From NCBI RefSeq assembly GCF_013200955.2, contig NZ_CP053697.2:434001-498000 (forward strand): a DNA stretch of 64,000 nt, given 5' to 3'. Source of the DNA: Pseudomonas campi (GTDB lineage Bacteria > Pseudomonadota > Gammaproteobacteria > Pseudomonadales > Pseudomonadaceae). Position 1 is the first letter of the stretch. Every line of letters starts with the position of its first letter. The translations under genes and the position numbers were made by a program. The notes under the pieces were generated by a model that ran no database searches, was not told the DNA's origin, and saw only the letters and a list, made by a program, of their open reading frames with translations. This document shows, piece after piece, positions 61,261 through 64,000 of this stretch.

Positions 61261-64000
61261 TTATACCGGTGCCTTTTCGCTGCTGCCAATCGGCAAGGGG
61301 CCGAGGAAGTTGTTGGCGAAAGACTCGGCCGAGAGCGGGCGGCTGACCACGTAGCCCTGGATCTGTTCGCAACCTTCGCTGGTGAGGAAGATTTCCTGGG
61401 CCTTGGTTTCCACGCCCTCGGCGATCACGGTCATCTGCAGGCTGCGGCCGAGGGCGATGATGGCGCGGGTGATGGCGGCGTCGTCCGGGTCGCTGGGCAG
61501 GCCGCGGACGAAGGATTTGTCGATTTTCAGGATGTCCAGCGGCAGGCGCTTGAGGTAGCTGAGCGAGGAGTAGCCGGTGCCGAAGTCGTCGATGGCCAGT
61601 TGCAGGCCCAGGCTTTTCAGTTCGTGCAGTACGCCCAGTGCTTCCTCGGCCTGGGTCATGATGAAGCCTTCGGTGATTTCCAGTTGCAGGTAGCAGGCGT
61701 CCAGGCCGAAGTCGCTGAGTGTGTTGGCGATGCGTTCGGCCAACTGGGGTTGGCTGAGCTGGCTGCCGGACAGGTTGACCGAGAGTGGGCCGAAGGGCGC
61801 GTGCCGGCTTTGCCATTCGCGCATCTGCCGGCAGGCTTCCTGCAGTACCCAGTCGCCGATCTGCAGGATCAGCCCGGTTTCTTCCGCCAGGGGAATGAAG
61901 CGGTCGGGTGGGATGTCGCCGAATACCGGATGACTCCAGCGGATCAGCGCTTCGGCGCCCACCAGGTTGCCGCTGTGCAGGCACATCTTCGGCTGGTAGT
62001 GCAGGCTCAGTTCGTCACGCTCGATGGCGCGGCGCAGTTCGTGTTCGAGGGTCATGCGCTCGTTGGCCTGGAAGGTCAGGTTGCGCGTGTAGAGTTCGAT
62101 GCGGTTGCGGCCCTTGGCTTTGGCGCTGTACATGGCCGCATCGGCATTCTTCACCAGGGTGGCGACATCTGTGCCATCGAGGGGGAACAGGCTGACGCCG
62201 ATGCTGGCGCTGATGAAAAACTCGTGGGTGTCGGCCTCGAAGGGGGCGTTGAAGCAGCTCAGCAGCTTGGCGGCCACGCGCTCGGCATCCCTTGCCTGCT
62301 GCAGGCCGGGTAGCAGGACGATGAATTCGTCGCCCCCCAGACGTGCGACGGTGTCGATATCGCGCAGTTGTTCGCGCAGGCGCAGGGCGATGCTTTTCAG
62401 CAGGGCGTCGCCGACCGGGTGGCCGAGGCTGTCATTGATGTGTTTGAAGCGGTCCAGGTCGAGGAACAGCACGGCACCCTGGTGATTGTCGGCGAGTGCA
62501 TCGCCGAGGGCGGCTGCCAGCCGGGTTTCGAAGAGCAGGCGGTTGGGCAGGCCGGTCAGGGGGTCGTGGTGCGCCTGGTGGTCCAACCGGGCCTGGGCAT
62601 GCTTGAGCGTACTGATGTCGGCGAACACGCCAACGAAGTGGGTGATGTCGTCGGCCTGGTTGCGTACGGCGCTGATGGTCAGCCACTCCGGATACAACTC
62701 GCCATTCTTGCGCTTGTTCCAGATCTCGCCCTGCCAGTGGCCTTCGGCCGCCAGTTGGTGCCACATGGCGGCATAGAAGGCGCTGTCATGCTGGCCGGAG
62801 GAGAGCAGGCGCGGGGTCTGGTCGAGGGCTTCCGCTTCGCTGTAGCCGGTAATTTCGCTGAAGGCACGGTTAACCGCGGTGATGCGTTGCTCGGTGTCGG
62901 TGATCATCACGCCTTCGGCGGTGTTCTCGAACACGGTCGCGGCCTGGTGCAGGCGCTCCTGCATCTGCTGGCGCTCGGTGATGTCGCGGGCCATGGTCAG
63001 TATGCAGGGGGTGTCGTCGATCATCAGCGGCTGGGCGGATAGTTCGGCGAGGCGCAACTGGCCGTCGCGGGTGCGTATCCAGGCCAGCAAGTCTCTGGCT
63101 TGACCTTGCGTGCGAACCTGTTCCACCAGGCGCTCCCGATCAGCAGCCGAGCTCCAGATGGCCAGTTCCAGTGTCGTCTGGCCGATGGCTTCATGATTGT
63201 CATAGCCGGTGATGCGCGTGAAGCCTTCGTTGGCCTCGAGGATGCGACCATCCTCCAGGCGGGTGATCAGCATGCCGTCTGGAGTGGCATGGAACGCCTT
63301 GGCGAACTTCTCTTCGGAGGCTTGTAGTTGCTGCTGGGTACGCTTCAGCTCAGTGATGTCGCGCACGGCGACCACCAGTGCCGGGCTGCCATCGAGCTGC
63401 ACCGGCTGAGCCGAAACCAGGCCGATAAAGAGCTCGCCGTTGCGCCGCCGGAAGGGCATCTCGAGGTTGTTCAGGACGTCCTCTTGCAGGCGGGCGAGTA
63501 GCTGCGTGCCGACGCCGGGCACGCCCCAGATGTCCAGCTGGGTGGCGGTCTTGCCGATGGCTTCGCTGGCGCTGATGCCGAGTTGCTGTTCGAAGGTTTG
63601 GTTGAGGGCCAGCAAGGCTCCATCGCTGCGCCGGGCGATGACCAGGATGTCCGGGCAGTTGTGGAAGACCGAGGCGAATTTTTGTTCCGACAGCTGCTGT
63701 GCGTGCTCGGCGTGCTTGGCTTCGCTGATGTCGATCATCAGGCCGCGCAGGATCAGCTTGGCGCCTTGCTGGATGGGCGTGACGATGTCGCGAATCCACA
63801 CCACCCGCCCATCGGCGGCCAGCATGCGATAGTCCAGGCTGTGGTCGCGGCCGGCCTGGCTTTCGCTGATGCAGTAGTTGAGGGCCTTCTCGGCGTCATC
63901 CGGGTGCAGGGTGCGTTGCCAGAAGCCTGGCTGCAGCCAGTCGTTTAGCGGGTAACCGAGCAGGCGTTCGGCGTGCGGTGAGACATAGGTGAAGCAGTAA
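61261..64000 (-). CDS. PAS-GGDEF-EAL protein (5' end outside the window)
   Basis: At least 912 residues are visible and the frame is open to the edge of the window, where residues already belong to a PAS domain (FTYVSPHAERLLGYPLNDW). At least four PAS domains with PAC motifs follow. The GGDEF domain has an intact RLGGDEFIVLLP and the EAL domain has GAEALIRW and DDFGTGYSSL, so both synthesis and breakdown of c-di-GMP are possible. The stop is at 61261-61263, just downstream of the tRNA. It is one of two c-di-GMP-related proteins in the window besides Alg44. Confidence 0.92.
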   Translation of the reverse strand, partial: YCFTYVSPHAERLLGYPLNDWLQPGFWQRTLHPDDAEKALNYCISESQAGRDHSLDYRMLAADGRVVWIRDIVTPIQQGAKLILRGLMIDISEAKHAEHAQQLSEQKFASVFHNCPDILVIARRSDGALLALNQTFEQQLGISASEAIGKTATQLDIWGVPGVGTQLLARLQEDVLNNLEMPFRRRNGELFIGLVSAQPVQLDGSPALVVAVRDITELKRTQQQLQASEEKFAKAFHATPDGMLITRLEDGRILEANEGFTRITGYDNHEAIGQTTLELAIWSSAADRERLVEQVRTQGQARDLLAWIRTRDGQLRLAELSAQPLMIDDTPCILTMARDITERQQMQERLHQAATVFENTAEGVMITDTEQRITAVNRAFSEITGYSEAEALDQTPRLLSSGQHDSAFYAAMWHQLAAEGHWQGEIWNKRKNGELYPEWLTISAVRNQADDITHFVGVFADISTLKHAQARLDHQAHHDPLTGLPNRLLFETRLAAALGDALADNHQGAVLFLDLDRFKHINDSLGHPVGDALLKSIALRLREQLRDIDTVARLGGDEFIVLLPGLQQARDAERVAAKLLSCFNAPFEADTHEFFISASIGVSLFPLDGTDVATLVKNADAAMYSAKAKGRNRIELYTRNLTFQANERMTLEHELRRAIERDELSLHYQPKMCLHSGNLVGAEALIRWSHPVFGDIPPDRFIPLAEETGLILQIGDWVLQEACRQMREWQSRHAPFGPLSVNLSGSQLSQPQLAERIANTLSDFGLDACYLQLEITEGFIMTQAEEALGVLHELKSLGLQLAIDDFGTGYSSLSYLKRLPLDILKIDKSFVRGLPSDPDDAAITRAIIALGRSLQMTVIAEGVETKAQEIFLTSEGCEQIQGYVVSRPLSAESFANNFLGPLPIGSSEKAPV

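Overview
The window is high-GC DNA from a gammaproteobacterium, almost certainly Pseudomonas. It holds a set of alginate genes, a dctPQM TRAP operon behind a sigma-54 promoter, a Gac/Rsm small RNA with a perfect GacA box, a perfect ANR/FNR box, a PhoB box, a FliA-type flagellin promoter and several families of palindromic intergenic repeats of the kind common in pseudomonads. Most coding starts carry a purine-rich ribosome site.

Layout. 1-5627 (+): the end of typA with its terminator, a chemotaxis receptor, a CptA/EptA-type phosphoethanolamine transferase and a secreted HAF-repeat protein. 5641-18438 (-): a polysaccharide operon in the order [48-codon ORF]-alg8-alg44-algK-algE-algI-algJ-algF-algX-algL-algG. 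This is a rearrangement of the canonical alginate order; algD and algA are missing, AlgG has lost part of its catalytic motif and AlgK has lost its lipobox. 19000-22214 (-): dctPQM with a sigma-54 promoter and two enhancer palindromes. 22384-25213: a YkgJ protein, an rsmY-like RNA, an AraC regulator and a membrane protein with a degenerate GGDEF domain.

25501-34579 (+): a self-contained phosphate-scavenging locus. A PhoB box is followed by a TonB-dependent receptor, a lipoprotein with two phytase-like propellers, ExbB, ExbD, a TonB with a TolA-like stalk, and a Tat-exported PhoX phosphatase. Together they could release phosphate from phytate-like esters at the cell surface and energise uptake with a private TonB motor.

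34697-43690: mostly small units, including a microaerobic ANR-box locus (Met/His-rich protein plus truncated haemoglobin), a solute-binding protein, a pentapeptide/K+ channel, an orphan flagellin with its own sigma-28 promoter, a membrane protein flanked by a decayed copy of the neighbouring reductase tail, and a PaaI thioesterase. 43732-55570: a MITE-like element, an alpha/beta hydrolase with a NemR-like TetR repressor, polyamine genes (binding protein and agmatinase) between LysR genes, an SdsA-type alkylsulfatase with a divergent LysR, and a YgiB/YgiC-like cluster with two extra genes. 55920-64000 (-): a secreted DUF5648 protein, a giant serralysin-type RTX metalloprotease with four 471-bp repeats, a small lipoprotein, tRNA-Ile2 (CAU) and a PAS-GGDEF-EAL protein cut by the window edge.

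Protein family calls are from recognition of motifs and general similarity; no database search was run. Promoter and operator calls are from matching consensus sequences by eye.
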